NCBI GenBank assembly: GCA_947489585.1
Contig: CANLEE010000011.1
Location: forward strand, 95,037 to 159,036
DNA length: 64,000 nt
From: an uncultured Psychroserpens sp.
GTDB lineage: Bacteria; Bacteroidota; Bacteroidia; Flavobacteriales; Flavobacteriaceae
Direction of reading: 5' to 3'
Position numbers and translations under genes: made by a program. Position 1 is the stretch's first letter; each line of letters begins with the position of its first letter. Shown here piece after piece: positions 52,041-61,351 of the stretch. The notes beneath the pieces are model-generated. The model had not been told where the DNA came from. It did no database searches and was given only the letters and a program-made list of their open reading frames with translations.

Positions 52041-53219
52041 ATGAGTAGAGACGTCGTCATTGTATCAACCGCAAGAACTCCAATTGGTAGTTTTCTAGGT
52101 GCTTTATCAACAATTCCTGCTCCAAAATTAGGAGCAATTGCTATTAAAGGAGCCTTAGACAAAATTAACTTAAAACCAGAGCTGGTAGAAGAAGTTTTAA
52201 TGGGGAATGTTGTTCAAGCTGGAACAGGTCAAGCACCTGCAAGACAAGCTGCAATTTTCGCTGGTATTCCAGATACAGTTCCATGTACAACAATTAATAA
52301 AGTTTGTGCTTCTGGAATGAAAACAGTTATGCAAGCTGCTCAATCTATTGCACTTGGTGATACTGATATTGTTGTTGCAGGTGGAATGGAAAACATGAGT
52401 TTAATTCCGCATTATTATCATGCACGTTCTGCAACAAAATTTGGTCCAGCTAAAATGGAAGATGGTATGCAAAAGGATGGACTTGTTGATGTGTATGATC
52501 AAAATGCTATGGGTGTTTGTGCCGATGCTTGTGCCGCAGAATATGAATTCTCAAGAGAAGATCAAGATGCATTTGCGATACAATCTTATAATCGTTCTGC
52601 TGATGCTTGGGATGCGGGTAAATTTGATGATGAAGTTGTTCCTGTAGAAGTTCCTCAACGTCGTGGTGAACCTATAATTGTCTCTAAAGATGAAGAATAT
52701 AGTAATGTTAGAATGGATAAAATTCCTGCTCTAAGACCTGCGTTTACAAAAGACGGAACAGTAACCGCTGCAAATGCATCAACAATAAATGATGGTGCTG
52801 GAGCAATGGTTTTAATGAGTAGAGAAAAAGCTGAAACATTAGGATTAACACCTTTAGCTACCATTAAAAGTTATGCTGATGCTGCTCAAGAACCTAAATG
52901 GTTTACTACAGCGCCTGCAAAAGCATTACCAAAAGCACTTGATAAAGCTGGAGTAACCTTAGATGATGTTGACTATTTTGAATTCAATGAAGCTTTTGCT
53001 GTAGTTGGATTAGCAAATATGAAAATTCTTGGATTAAATGATAGCAACGTTAATGTTAATGGTGGTGCTGTTTCATTAGGTCACCCTTTAGGATGTTCTG
53101 GCGTAAGAATTGTTATTACGTTGTTAAGTGTTCTTCAACAAAACAATGCAAAAATTGGAGCTGCAGCAATCTGTAATGGTGGTGGTGGTGCTTCTGCAAT
53201 CGTAATTGAACGTAATTAA
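52041..53219 (+). CDS. Acetyl-CoA C-acetyltransferase (thiolase)
   Basis: A 392-residue thiolase. The acyl-accepting Cys89 is in TINKVCASGMKTVMQA; downstream are NEAFAVVGLAN and GHPLGCSGVRIVITLL with the second Cys, and the C-terminal CNGGGGASAIVIERN. Biosynthetic thiolases condense two acetyl-CoA molecules, and degradative ones split 3-ketoacyl-CoA. The length and the GG motifs do not separate these, so the direction is uncertain. An NlpC/P60 gene follows after 9 bases. Confidence 0.92.
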   Translation: MSRDVVIVSTARTPIGSFLGALSTIPAPKLGAIAIKGALDKINLKPELVEEVLMGNVVQAGTGQAPARQAAIFAGIPDTVPCTTINKVCASGMKTVMQAAQSIALGDTDIVVAGGMENMSLIPHYYHARSATKFGPAKMEDGMQKDGLVDVYDQNAMGVCADACAAEYEFSREDQDAFAIQSYNRSADAWDAGKFDDEVVPVEVPQRRGEPIIVSKDEEYSNVRMDKIPALRPAFTKDGTVTAANASTINDGAGAMVLMSREKAETLGLTPLATIKSYADAAQEPKWFTTAPAKALPKALDKAGVTLDDVDYFEFNEAFAVVGLANMKILGLNDSNVNVNGGAVSLGHPLGCSGVRIVITLLSVLQQNNAKIGAAAICNGGGGASAIVIERN

Positions 53220-53228
53220 TATAACATA

Positions 53229-53978
53229 ATGCAATACGGAATTTGTAATCTAAGTATTGTTCCGCTTAGAATTGAACCTAATGATCCTAGTGAGTTAGTC
53301 TCTCAGGTACTCTATGGTGAGATTTTTAAAGTCTTGGAGCAACGTAAATCTTGGAGCAGAATTCGATTGGCTTTTGATAAATACGAAGCTTGGATAGATA
53401 ATAAACAATATCTTGAAATATCTGAGGAAGACTATAAAAATCTAAAGCAACAAGATCATATTTTATCTACTGATTTGATCGAATATATTCAAGATAAAAA
53501 CCGTCAACTATATACAATTCCTATTGGTTCATCTTTAAATGGTTTAGAATTATTAAACCACACCTATGATGGTAATTCAATCTCTTCAAAGCAAGAAAAG
53601 TCTAATCTTATTACAACAGCATTCACTTACCTAAATGCACCTTACCTTTGGGGAGGGAAAACACCTTTTGGTATTGACTGCTCTGGTTTTACTCAAATGG
53701 TTTACAAACTAAATGGGTATCATATTTTACGTGATGCATCACAACAAGCAACTCAAGGGCAAGCTTTGAGTTTTATTGAAGAAAGCGAGCCAGGTGATTT
53801 AGCATTTTTTGACAATAGCGAAGGCCTAATTGTACATGTAGGTATTATTATGGAAGATAATTATATCATTCATGCGCATGGCAAAGTGAGAATTGATAGA
53901 TTAGATCATTCAGGTATATATAATGTTGACAGGCAAGTTCACACACATAAGCTAAGAGTTATTAAAAAGATTATATAA
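53229..53978 (+). CDS. C40 family (NlpC/P60) cell-wall hydrolase with SH3-like domain
   Basis: A 249-residue protein. An N-terminal SH3-like domain (about 1-75, VPLRIEPNDPSELVSQVLYG) probably binds the peptidoglycan. The NlpC/P60 domain (about 120-249) shows the catalytic Cys151 in GIDCSGFTQMVYKLNG and His203 in HVGIIMEDNYIIHAHG. Such enzymes cleave D-gamma-glutamyl-meso-diaminopimelate bonds. There is no apparent signal peptide, so export or action on recycled fragments in the cytoplasm cannot be decided. It lies 9 bases after the thiolase gene, an unusual but tight pairing. Confidence 0.88.
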   Translation: MQYGICNLSIVPLRIEPNDPSELVSQVLYGEIFKVLEQRKSWSRIRLAFDKYEAWIDNKQYLEISEEDYKNLKQQDHILSTDLIEYIQDKNRQLYTIPIGSSLNGLELLNHTYDGNSISSKQEKSNLITTAFTYLNAPYLWGGKTPFGIDCSGFTQMVYKLNGYHILRDASQQATQGQALSFIEESEPGDLAFFDNSEGLIVHVGIIMEDNYIIHAHGKVRIDRLDHSGIYNVDRQVHTHKLRVIKKII

Positions 53979-54012
53979 AAAAAGCGTTCCGAGCTATCGA
54001 AACGCTTTTTTT
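53977..54012. terminator. Bidirectional terminator between the NlpC/P60 and TPR genes
   Basis: AAAAAAAGCGTT (53977-53988) pairs with AACGCTTTTTTT (54001-54012), loop of 12 bases. It overlaps the stop codon of the plus-strand gene. Confidence 0.88.
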
Positions 54013-54032
54013 ATATTTAAGTATCTTACTTA

Positions 54033-55307
54033 TTAGTTTCCAGCTTCTAGCTCGGCAACTTTAGCTTTCATTGTCTGAAACTTATCAGTCATTGAAAGTG
54101 CACTGTAGATATTCATGAGTGTTTTAGCAGCCTGAACACTTTTAGGCTTTAGCTTTAAAGTTGACTCTAAAAAAGGTATTGCAGATTCATAAAGTTTTTG
54201 CTTCTGTCCTCGTAACTCTTCATATTTTTTATCATCAGCAGCAGAAGTTCCTAAGGCATTCATTTGATCAAAGATTTCCGTTTCTTGTCCTAAAATTAAT
54301 ACAGCCATATTGTTATAAGCATCGGCGTACGAAGGATCTAATGAAATTGCTTTTTCATAATACGCTTTTGCCGAATCAATCTCACCAGCTTCTGCAGCAA
54401 TAACACCTAAATTATATTGCAATTCAGCATTATTAGGATCTTTGGTAGTCGCTTCTTGCATCAATTCTTTAAAACGGTCTTTATTTCCCATTTTAAGTTG
54501 AATATTAGCTTCAGATATTAACAGTCCTAAATCGTCAGGATTTTGAGCTCTAGCATCTTTCATTGCTGCAACAGCTTTTTCATTATCCCCATTACTAATG
54601 TGTATTAATGCAATGTTTTTTACAATCTCAGCAGATTTTGATTCTGTTTGTTTCTCACTAGGCGCAATATGCGTACCTGCTCTAACAGAAAGATCTCTTA
54701 GTTCTTTATTATCAAATAACTCTTCTTCACCAGATTCTTTATTAATTGCAACATACTCCATTGCTATACCTTGATACCCCAAATCTCTAAGTTCTTCATA
54801 ATACTTTAAAGAGGTTTCGTAATCTTGTCCTGATACTGCTGTTGATGCTGCATAATACAAATACAATGTGTCTTGAGGAGACATTCTATAAGCTTTATCA
54901 AAACCTATAGCTGATTTTACATAATCCTTACTCTGTAATGCAGAATTGGCTTTTGTCAAGAAGTTGTTTAAAATCTGAGTTTTTAAACCTTCTACTTGTA
55001 CAGTGTATTTTCCTTTGCTAGAACCTTCAGCTTCACTTACCATATTAAAGCTTTCAATAGCTTTATCTACATCTGCATTGGAACCACTTCCATCTGCATA
55101 AAATGCTTTTCCTTTTAGGAAATAATATTTTGCTTTAGTCTTCGCATCTGCATTTCCAATTAAAGATTCAGCAGATTGTATTGCTGACTTAGCATCAGCA
55201 AAGTTTCCAGTTTTAATTGCTTTTTCGGCAGCCTTAAGTTCACTTTTCTGTGCAAAAGAAAGTGTACTTACTAAAAGTGCTAAAGCAACTACAATTAGTT
55301 TTTTCAT
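54033..55307 (-). CDS. Exported TPR-repeat protein downstream of gyrA
   Basis: A 424-residue exported protein (signal peptide ending LSFAQ). It has several tetratricopeptide repeats: a pair at about 25-90, a group at about 135-200, and the clearest tandem at 230-340 (NNAELQYNLGVIAAEAGEID, SAKAYYEKAISLDPSYADAY, NNMAVLILGQE). TPR proteins act as scaffolds; the partner is unknown. It lies 28 bases after the gyrA stop on the same strand and so is probably expressed from the gyrA promoter. A terminator follows. Confidence 0.88.
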   Translation of the reverse strand: MKKLIVVALALLVSTLSFAQKSELKAAEKAIKTGNFADAKSAIQSAESLIGNADAKTKAKYYFLKGKAFYADGSGSNADVDKAIESFNMVSEAEGSSKGKYTVQVEGLKTQILNNFLTKANSALQSKDYVKSAIGFDKAYRMSPQDTLYLYYAASTAVSGQDYETSLKYYEELRDLGYQGIAMEYVAINKESGEEELFDNKELRDLSVRAGTHIAPSEKQTESKSAEIVKNIALIHISNGDNEKAVAAMKDARAQNPDDLGLLISEANIQLKMGNKDRFKELMQEATTKDPNNAELQYNLGVIAAEAGEIDSAKAYYEKAISLDPSYADAYNNMAVLILGQETEIFDQMNALGTSAADDKKYEELRGQKQKLYESAIPFLESTLKLKPKSVQAAKTLMNIYSALSMTDKFQTMKAKVAELEAGN

Positions 55308-55335
55308 TATTAGTTATTTTAAGTGTTAATGTATG

Positions 55336-57885
55336 TTATTCTTCTTCGGAAGAATCAATAGTTGTGCCGTTTTCGTTAATATCCTGAATATCAGTATTTT
55401 CTATATCTGTTTCGTCCGCTTCATCTTCTTTCATTACCTTAGCTACAGCTGCTATAGAATCACTTCCTTTTAAATTGATAAGCTTTACTCCTTGCGTTGC
55501 TCTTCCCATAACTCTTAAATCTGCAACTTCCATTCTAATAGCAATTCCAGATCTGTTTATAATCATCAAATCATCTTCATCAGTTACAGTTTTTATAGCA
55601 ACTAAATGTCCTGTTTTCTCGGTAACAGAAATTGTTTTAACCCCTTTTCCACCGCGATTAGTAATTCTATAAATTGCTTCACCATCTTCTGGATCGTCTA
55701 TATAACTTCGTTTTCCGTAGCCTTTTTCAGAAACGACTAAAACAGATTCTTCTTGAGGATTTTCAACAGCAATCATACCGATAACTTCATCTGCATCACT
55801 TGCTAATCTAATTCCTCTTACACCTGAAGCATTTCGACCCATAGGTCTAGTTTTCTGTTCTTCAAATCGAATCGCTTTACCAGATTTTAAAGCCAACATA
55901 ACCTGACTATTTCCAGTGGTCAATTTTGCTTCTAGTAATTCATCATCTTCTTTAATAGTAATCGCATTGATACCATTGGTACGAGGTCTTGAATATTGTT
56001 CTAAAGATGTCTTTTTAACTTGACCTTTCTTAGTAGCCATAATTACATAATGACTATTGATATAATCTTCGTCTTTTAAATCTTGAGTACAGATAAAAGC
56101 CATTACCTTATCATCTTGCTCTATATTAATCAAGTTTTGAATTGCTCTTCCTTTAGATGTTTTACTTCCTTCAGGAATTTCATAAACACGCATCCAGAAA
56201 CATTTTCCTTTTTGCGTAAAGAACAACATGTATTGATGGTTAGTACCAACAAATAAATGCTCTAAGAAATCTTCATTACGAGTTGTTGATGCTTTTTGTC
56301 CAACACCGCCTCTATTTTGTGTTTTATATTCGGTAAGTGACGTTCTTTTAATATAACCAGCGTGAGAAATCGTAATTACAACTTGCTCATCAGGAATCAT
56401 ATCTTCGATACTTAAATCACCTCCAGCATATTCAATTTGAGAACGACGTTCATCACCATACTTTTCCTTGATGACTTGGAGTTCTTCTTTAATAATATCA
56501 TAACGACGATCTTTTTTATCAAGGATATCTTTGAGGTTTTCAATCGTTTTCATCAATTCTTCATACTCAGAACGAAGTTTATCTTGTTCTAATCCGGTAA
56601 GTTGACGTAATCGCATTTCTACGATTGCTTTAGCTTGTATTTCTGAAAGTTCAAAACGCTCGATTAATTTAGCTCGCGCTTCATCGGCATTTGAAGATGC
56701 TCTAATAAGTGCAATTACTTCATCAATATTATCTGAAGCAATGATTAGACCTTCTAATATATGTGCTCTTTCTTCTGCTTTACGTAATTCGTATTTTGTA
56801 CGTCTTACAACAACTTCGTGTCGATGCTCAACAAAGTAATGAATCATTTCTTTAAGATTCAATAATTGAGGACGCCCATTAACTAAAGCAATATTATTAA
56901 CGCTAAAAGAAGATTGCAATGCTGTATATTTATACAACATGTTCAATACAATATTAGGAATTGCATCACGCTTTAAAACGTAAACAATCCGCATACCATT
57001 TCTGTCAGATTCATCTCTAATTAGAGATATACCGTCAATCTTTTTATCATTCACTAAATCGGCAGTCTTTTTAATCATGTCTGCCTTATTGACTTGATAA
57101 GGAATTTCTGTAACAATGATAGACTCTCGTCCTTGTACTTCTTCTATTCTAGCTTTACCACGAATGACAATTCGTCCGCGACCTGTTTTAAAAGCTTCAC
57201 GAACACCATCATATCCATATATTGTTCCTCCTGTTGGAAAATCTGGAGCCTTTACGTGCTGTATTAACTCATCAATTTCTATATCGTTGTTTTCAATGTA
57301 AGCAGTAGTACCATCAATAACTTCAGATAAATTATGAGGTGGCATATTTGTTGCCATACCAACTGCAATACCAGAAGCTCCATTTACAAGAAGACCAGGG
57401 ATTCTTGTAGGAAGCACTGTTGGTTCTTGTAATGTGTCATCAAAATTGAGTTTATGATCTACGGTTTCTTTATCAATATCTGCAAGCATTTCTTCAGATA
57501 TTTTCTTCATTCTGGCTTCAGTATAACGCATTGCTGCAGGGCTGTCACCATCTATAGAACCAAAGTTCCCTTGACCATCAACAAGCATATAACGTAAACT
57601 CCATTCTTGAGCCATACGCACCATAGCATCATAAACAGATGTATCACCATGTGGGTGATATTTACCTAATACCTCACCAACTATTCTTGCTGATTTTTTA
57701 TGAGCAGTATTTGATCTAACACCAAGTTCATGCATTCCATAAAGTACACGTCTATGAACAGGTTTTAAACCATCTCTCACATCAGGTAATGCACGTGACA
57801 CAATGACCGACATTGAATAATCAATGTAGGCTGATTTCATTTCATCCTCAATGTTTATAGGGATCAATTTCTCTCCTTCTTCCAT
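55336..57885 (-). CDS. gyrA: DNA gyrase subunit A
   Basis: An 849-residue type II topoisomerase subunit that cuts and reseals DNA to introduce negative supercoils. The catalytic tyrosine lies in [12 protein letters not shown]. The quinolone-resistance region reads [17 protein letters not shown], with Thr where E. coli has Ser83. The GyrA-box is QNRGGVG, as in other Bacteroidota. Six beta-pinwheel blades follow (for example [19 protein letters not shown] and [17 protein letters not shown]). The C-terminal tail is acidic ([17 protein letters not shown]). A -7-like box (TATCTTAG) lies upstream on the minus strand. The divergent clpC gene begins 257 bases away. Confidence 0.97.
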   Translation of the reverse strand: MEEGEKLIPINIEDEMKSAYIDYSMSVIVSRALPDVRDGLKPVHRRVLYGMHELGVRSNTAHKKSARIVGEVLGKYHPHGDTSVYDAMVRMAQEWSLRYMLVDGQGNFGSIDGDSPAAMRYTEARMKKISEEMLADIDKETVDHKLNFDDTLQEPTVLPTRIPGLLVNGASGIAVGMATNMPPHNLSEVIDGTTAYIENNDIEIDELIQHVKAPDFPTGGTIYGYDGVREAFKTGRGRIVIRGKARIEEVQGRESIIVTEIPYQVNKADMIKKTADLVNDKKIDGISLIRDESDRNGMRIVYVLKRDAIPNIVLNMLYKYTALQSSFSVNNIALVNGRPQLLNLKEMIHYFVEHRHEVVVRRTKYELRKAEERAHILEGLIIASDNIDEVIALIRASSNADEARAKLIERFELSEIQAKAIVEMRLRQLTGLEQDKLRSEYEELMKTIENLKDILDKKDRRYDIIKEELQVIKEKYGDERRSQIEYAGGDLSIEDMIPDEQVVITISHAGYIKRTSLTEYKTQNRGGVGQKASTTRNEDFLEHLFVGTNHQYMLFFTQKGKCFWMRVYEIPEGSKTSKGRAIQNLINIEQDDKVMAFICTQDLKDEDYINSHYVIMATKKGQVKKTSLEQYSRPRTNGINAITIKEDDELLEAKLTTGNSQVMLALKSGKAIRFEEQKTRPMGRNASGVRGIRLASDADEVIGMIAVENPQEESVLVVSEKGYGKRSYIDDPEDGEAIYRITNRGGKGVKTISVTEKTGHLVAIKTVTDEDDLMIINRSGIAIRMEVADLRVMGRATQGVKLINLKGSDSIAAVAKVMKEDEADETDIENTDIQDINENGTTIDSSEEE

Positions 57886-58142
57886 ATATTATATAAATTA
57901 GATTTTTGTAGGTTTTCAAATCGTGCTAAGATAACGATTTCCATAGTGTTTAAGCGTCTTTTACAAGCAAAATTTAAAACTATTTATTAACAAATTTTAG
58001 CTTGATTTTTAATAAGTATCTTGTTAAATATTTTGAATTTGTAAAGTTTTTTCACTCTATTAGTACCAGTCCTATATTTAAGGTATAGTTTTTGCCTTTT
58101 TATATATAGATTTTATTATTTTTAATGCAGAAAGAGATTACT

Positions 58143-60695
58143 ATGGATGATAATTTTTCCCCAAGAGTTAAAGATGTAATTGCATATAGCAAAGAAGAAG
58201 CGTTGCGGTTAGGTCACGATTTTATAGGTACCGAACATTTAATGTTAGGATTGCTTCGTGATGGTAACGGCAAAGCCATTGATATATTAAATGCCTTAGA
58301 TATTGACCTCAATCATTTAAGACGAAAGGTTGAAATTTTAAGTCCAGCAAACCCAAATATTACAGTTTCATCTAACGAAAAGAAAAACCTACATCTCACT
58401 AGGCAAGCTGAGCGTGCTCTAAAAACAACTTTTTTAGAAGCTAAATTATTCCAAAGTACATCTATTAATACCGCACACTTATTGTTGTGTATTTTAAGAA
58501 ATGAAAACGACCCTACTACAAAACTTTTAAACAAGTTAAAGGTCGATTATGATAATGTTAAAGAACAATTCAAATTTATGATAACAAATGATGATGATTA
58601 TATAGATATTCCAAAATCAGAGTCGTTCTCTGATGACGAACCAAATGAGGAAGAAGAAGGTGCAAAAGAAAATCCGTTTGGACAAGCTTCAGCCAAATCA
58701 ACGAAAAAATCTAAAACACCTGTTTTGGATAACTTCGGAAGAGATTTAACGGTTTTAGCTGAAGAAGGAAAACTTGATCCAGTTGTTGGAAGAGAGAAAG
58801 AAATACAACGTGTTTCTCAAATTTTGAGTAGACGTAAAAAGAATAACCCTTTATTAATTGGAGAACCAGGGGTTGGTAAATCTGCAATTGCTGAAGGTTT
58901 AGCTCTTAGAATCGTAAAGCGAAAAGTGTCTAGGATACTTTTCAACAAACGTGTTGTAACACTAGATTTAGCTAGCTTAGTCGCTGGCACAAAATATCGT
59001 GGGCAGTTTGAAGAACGAATGAAAGCTGTAATGAACGAACTTGAAAAGAATGATGATATCATTCTCTTTATTGATGAAATTCACACCATAGTTGGTGCAG
59101 GTGGTGCTACTGGAAGCCTAGATGCTTCAAACATGTTTAAGCCTGCTCTAGCAAGAGGTGAAATTCAATGTATAGGTGCTACAACTCTTGATGAATACAG
59201 ACAGTATATTGAAAAAGATGGTGCTCTTGAGCGTCGTTTCCAAAAAGTTATTGTCGAGCCTACAACTGTTGAAGAAACTATAGAGATTCTTAATAATATT
59301 AAAGGTAAATATGAAGAGCATCATAATGTTGATTATACACAAGAAGCTATTGAAGCTTGTGTCAAATTAACAAACAGATATATGACTGAGCGCTTTTTAC
59401 CAGATAAAGCTATCGATGCTTTAGATGAAGCAGGTTCTAGAGTACACATTACTAATATTAATGTTCCTAAGCAAATTCTAGAATTAGAAAAGAAATTAGA
59501 AGAAGTAATAGAAACAAAAAATAAAGTTGTTAAAAAACAGAAATATGAAGAAGCAGCTAAGCTTAGAGATGATGAAAAACGTCTTGAAAAAGAATTAGCG
59601 ATTGCTCAAGAAAAATGGGAAGAGGAAACCAAACAACATAGAGAAATTGTTTCAGAAGATAATGTAGCTGATGTCGTTTCAATGATGACGGGCATCCCTG
59701 TAAATAGAATTGCTCAAACCGAAAGTAATAAGCTTGCACAATTACCAGAATTAATTAAAGGAAAGGTTATTGGTCAAGATGAAGCTGTTGCAAAGGTTGT
59801 TAAAGCTATTCAGCGTAATCGTGCTGGACTTAAAGACCCAAATAAGCCAATTGGTTCATTTATCTTTTTGGGGCAAACAGGAGTTGGTAAAACGCAATTA
59901 GCGAAAGTGTTAGCTCGTGAACTTTTTGACAGTGAAGAAGCACTAGTTAGAATAGATATGAGTGAATACATGGAAAAATTTGCTATTTCTAGATTAATTG
60001 GAGCTCCTCCAGGATATGTTGGTTACGAAGAAGGTGGCCAATTAACTGAAAAAGTTCGCCGTAAACCCTATGCGGTTATTCTTTTAGATGAAATTGAAAA
60101 AGCACATCCAGATGTCTTTAATATGCTTTTACAAGTATTAGACGATGGCTATTTAACCGACAGTTTAGGTCGCAAAATAGATTTTAGAAATACGATTATT
60201 ATCATGACATCTAATATTGGAGCCAGAAAACTTAAAGATTTTGGTCAAGGTGTTGGTTTTGGAACATCTGCAAAAACTGCGCAAGCAAATGACAACTCAA
60301 GGAGTATTATAGAGAATGCTCTTAAAAAAGCATTTGCTCCAGAATTTTTAAATCGAATTGACGATGTGATGGTCTTCAACGTTTTAGAAAGAGAAGATAT
60401 TAATAAGATTATTGATATCGAATTAGCGCACCTTATCAAGCGAATCAAAGATTTAGGCTATAAACTTAAACTAAGTAAAAAAGCAAAAGATTATATCGCT
60501 GAAAAAGGATTTGATAAAGACTATGGTGCTAGACCTTTAAAAAGAGCCATTCAAAAGTATATTGAAGATGCCCTTGCTGAAGAGATTATTAATTCTCAAT
60601 TGCATGAAGGTGATACTATAATTATGGATTTAGATACAAAATCAGACGAATTAACCATTAAAATTGAAAAGTCTGAAACCCAAACCGAGTCCTAA
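58143..60695 (+). CDS. clpC: ATP-dependent Clp protease ATPase subunit ClpC
   Basis: An 850-residue Hsp100 unfoldase from the ATG at 58143 (MDDNFSPRVKDVIAYSKEEA), which is the N-terminus I recall in flavobacterial relatives; an ATG six codons upstream (58125) is the alternative. The Clp_N domain (about 1-150) is followed by the first AAA+ module (Walker A GEPGVGKSAIAEG), the UVR-like middle segment (KKQKYEEAAKLRDDEKRL) and the second AAA+ module (Walker A GQTGVGKTQLAK). The C-terminal domain ends in an acidic tail. ClpC feeds unfolded proteins to ClpP. It has its own terminator. Confidence 0.95.
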   Translation: MDDNFSPRVKDVIAYSKEEALRLGHDFIGTEHLMLGLLRDGNGKAIDILNALDIDLNHLRRKVEILSPANPNITVSSNEKKNLHLTRQAERALKTTFLEAKLFQSTSINTAHLLLCILRNENDPTTKLLNKLKVDYDNVKEQFKFMITNDDDYIDIPKSESFSDDEPNEEEEGAKENPFGQASAKSTKKSKTPVLDNFGRDLTVLAEEGKLDPVVGREKEIQRVSQILSRRKKNNPLLIGEPGVGKSAIAEGLALRIVKRKVSRILFNKRVVTLDLASLVAGTKYRGQFEERMKAVMNELEKNDDIILFIDEIHTIVGAGGATGSLDASNMFKPALARGEIQCIGATTLDEYRQYIEKDGALERRFQKVIVEPTTVEETIEILNNIKGKYEEHHNVDYTQEAIEACVKLTNRYMTERFLPDKAIDALDEAGSRVHITNINVPKQILELEKKLEEVIETKNKVVKKQKYEEAAKLRDDEKRLEKELAIAQEKWEEETKQHREIVSEDNVADVVSMMTGIPVNRIAQTESNKLAQLPELIKGKVIGQDEAVAKVVKAIQRNRAGLKDPNKPIGSFIFLGQTGVGKTQLAKVLARELFDSEEALVRIDMSEYMEKFAISRLIGAPPGYVGYEEGGQLTEKVRRKPYAVILLDEIEKAHPDVFNMLLQVLDDGYLTDSLGRKIDFRNTIIIMTSNIGARKLKDFGQGVGFGTSAKTAQANDNSRSIIENALKKAFAPEFLNRIDDVMVFNVLEREDINKIIDIELAHLIKRIKDLGYKLKLSKKAKDYIAEKGFDKDYGARPLKRAIQKYIEDALAEEIINSQLHEGDTIIMDLDTKSDELTIKIEKSETQTES

Positions 60696-60713
60696 ATTTT
60701 AATATATATATTG

Positions 60714-60745
60714 AAAAGCCTCTTTAAATAAAGAGGCTTTTTTTT
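60714..60745 (+). terminator. Intrinsic terminator of clpC
   Basis: AAAAGCCTCTTT (60714-60725) pairs with AAAGAGGCTTTT (60730-60741), loop AAAT, followed by more T. Confidence 0.9.
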
Positions 60746-60778
60746 GTTTCAAGTTTTTAGATTGATTAACTTTAGATT

Positions 60779-61144
60779 ATGACAGATAAAATAACACTTG
60801 ATTTTTGTAAAATTCATATTTACGAAAACTATATGGTAGTTACCGTAAATACTGGTGTTAATATTACTTCTGAACATAATGAAATATTGACCGATATAGC
60901 TGACACCTATTTCAAAAATAAACCATTTGTCTATATCACACATAGAATAAACTCCTATTCAGTAGATCCAGCAGTCTATAAAGAAACTTCTAAAATCAAT
61001 AACCTTGTTGGTTTTTGCGTAGTTTCTAAAAACTACATGGCTAAGAGTGCTGCTCAAGTTGAAAAGCTATTTCTTAATAAACCATTCGAAATTTTTGATG
61101 CTTTAACTGAAGCTATCGAATGGGCTCAATCTGTCACAAAATAA
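60779..61144 (+). CDS. Conserved flavobacterial protein of unknown function
   Basis: A 121-residue soluble protein (MTDKITLDFCKIHIYENYM). The order beta-beta-helix-beta-helix (YMVVTVNTGVNITSEHNEIL, PFVYITHRINSYSVDPAVYK, NNLVGFCVVSKNYMAKSAAQ, FEIFDALTEAIEWAQ) suggests a SpoIIAA/STAS-like fold, but this is inferred from the pattern and no phospho-Ser motif is clear. It is monocistronic, between the clpC terminator and the hairpins at 61280. Function is unknown. Confidence 0.72.
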   Translation: MTDKITLDFCKIHIYENYMVVTVNTGVNITSEHNEILTDIADTYFKNKPFVYITHRINSYSVDPAVYKETSKINNLVGFCVVSKNYMAKSAAQVEKLFLNKPFEIFDALTEAIEWAQSVTK

Positions 61145-61279
61145 GTAGCTTTCTTATATATACTTGAAACTATTATTACTAAATCAAATACGCTGCTATT
61201 TTTAGCCAATACTATTATATAGGTATACTTTTTTAAGACTCCAAACCTTATATGACTTAAAAAGACCAGAGTATAAAAC

Positions 61280-61312
61280 AAAAAAAAGGCAGCTATAAAA
61301 ATAGCTGCCTTT
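61280..61312 (-). terminator. Terminator of the large T9SS protein gene
   Basis: AAAGGCAGCTAT (61285-61296) and ATAGCTGCCTTT (61301-61312) form a hairpin, with an A-run on the plus strand at 61281-61287 that is a T-run for the minus-strand transcript. A weaker hairpin, TTAGGG-GGTTT-CCCTAA, lies between this and the stop codon near 61325-61341. Confidence 0.85.
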
Positions 61313-61351
61313 AATATATACCCTTAGGGGGTTTCCCTAATTATTTATCAA

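Noticed and set aside
57660..57680. Quinolone-resistance mutation in gyrA (Thr in place of Ser83)
   Set aside because: A Thr at this position (GDTSVYD) is, from memory, usual in flavobacterial GyrA and keeps the hydroxyl group, so it is not evidence for resistance.
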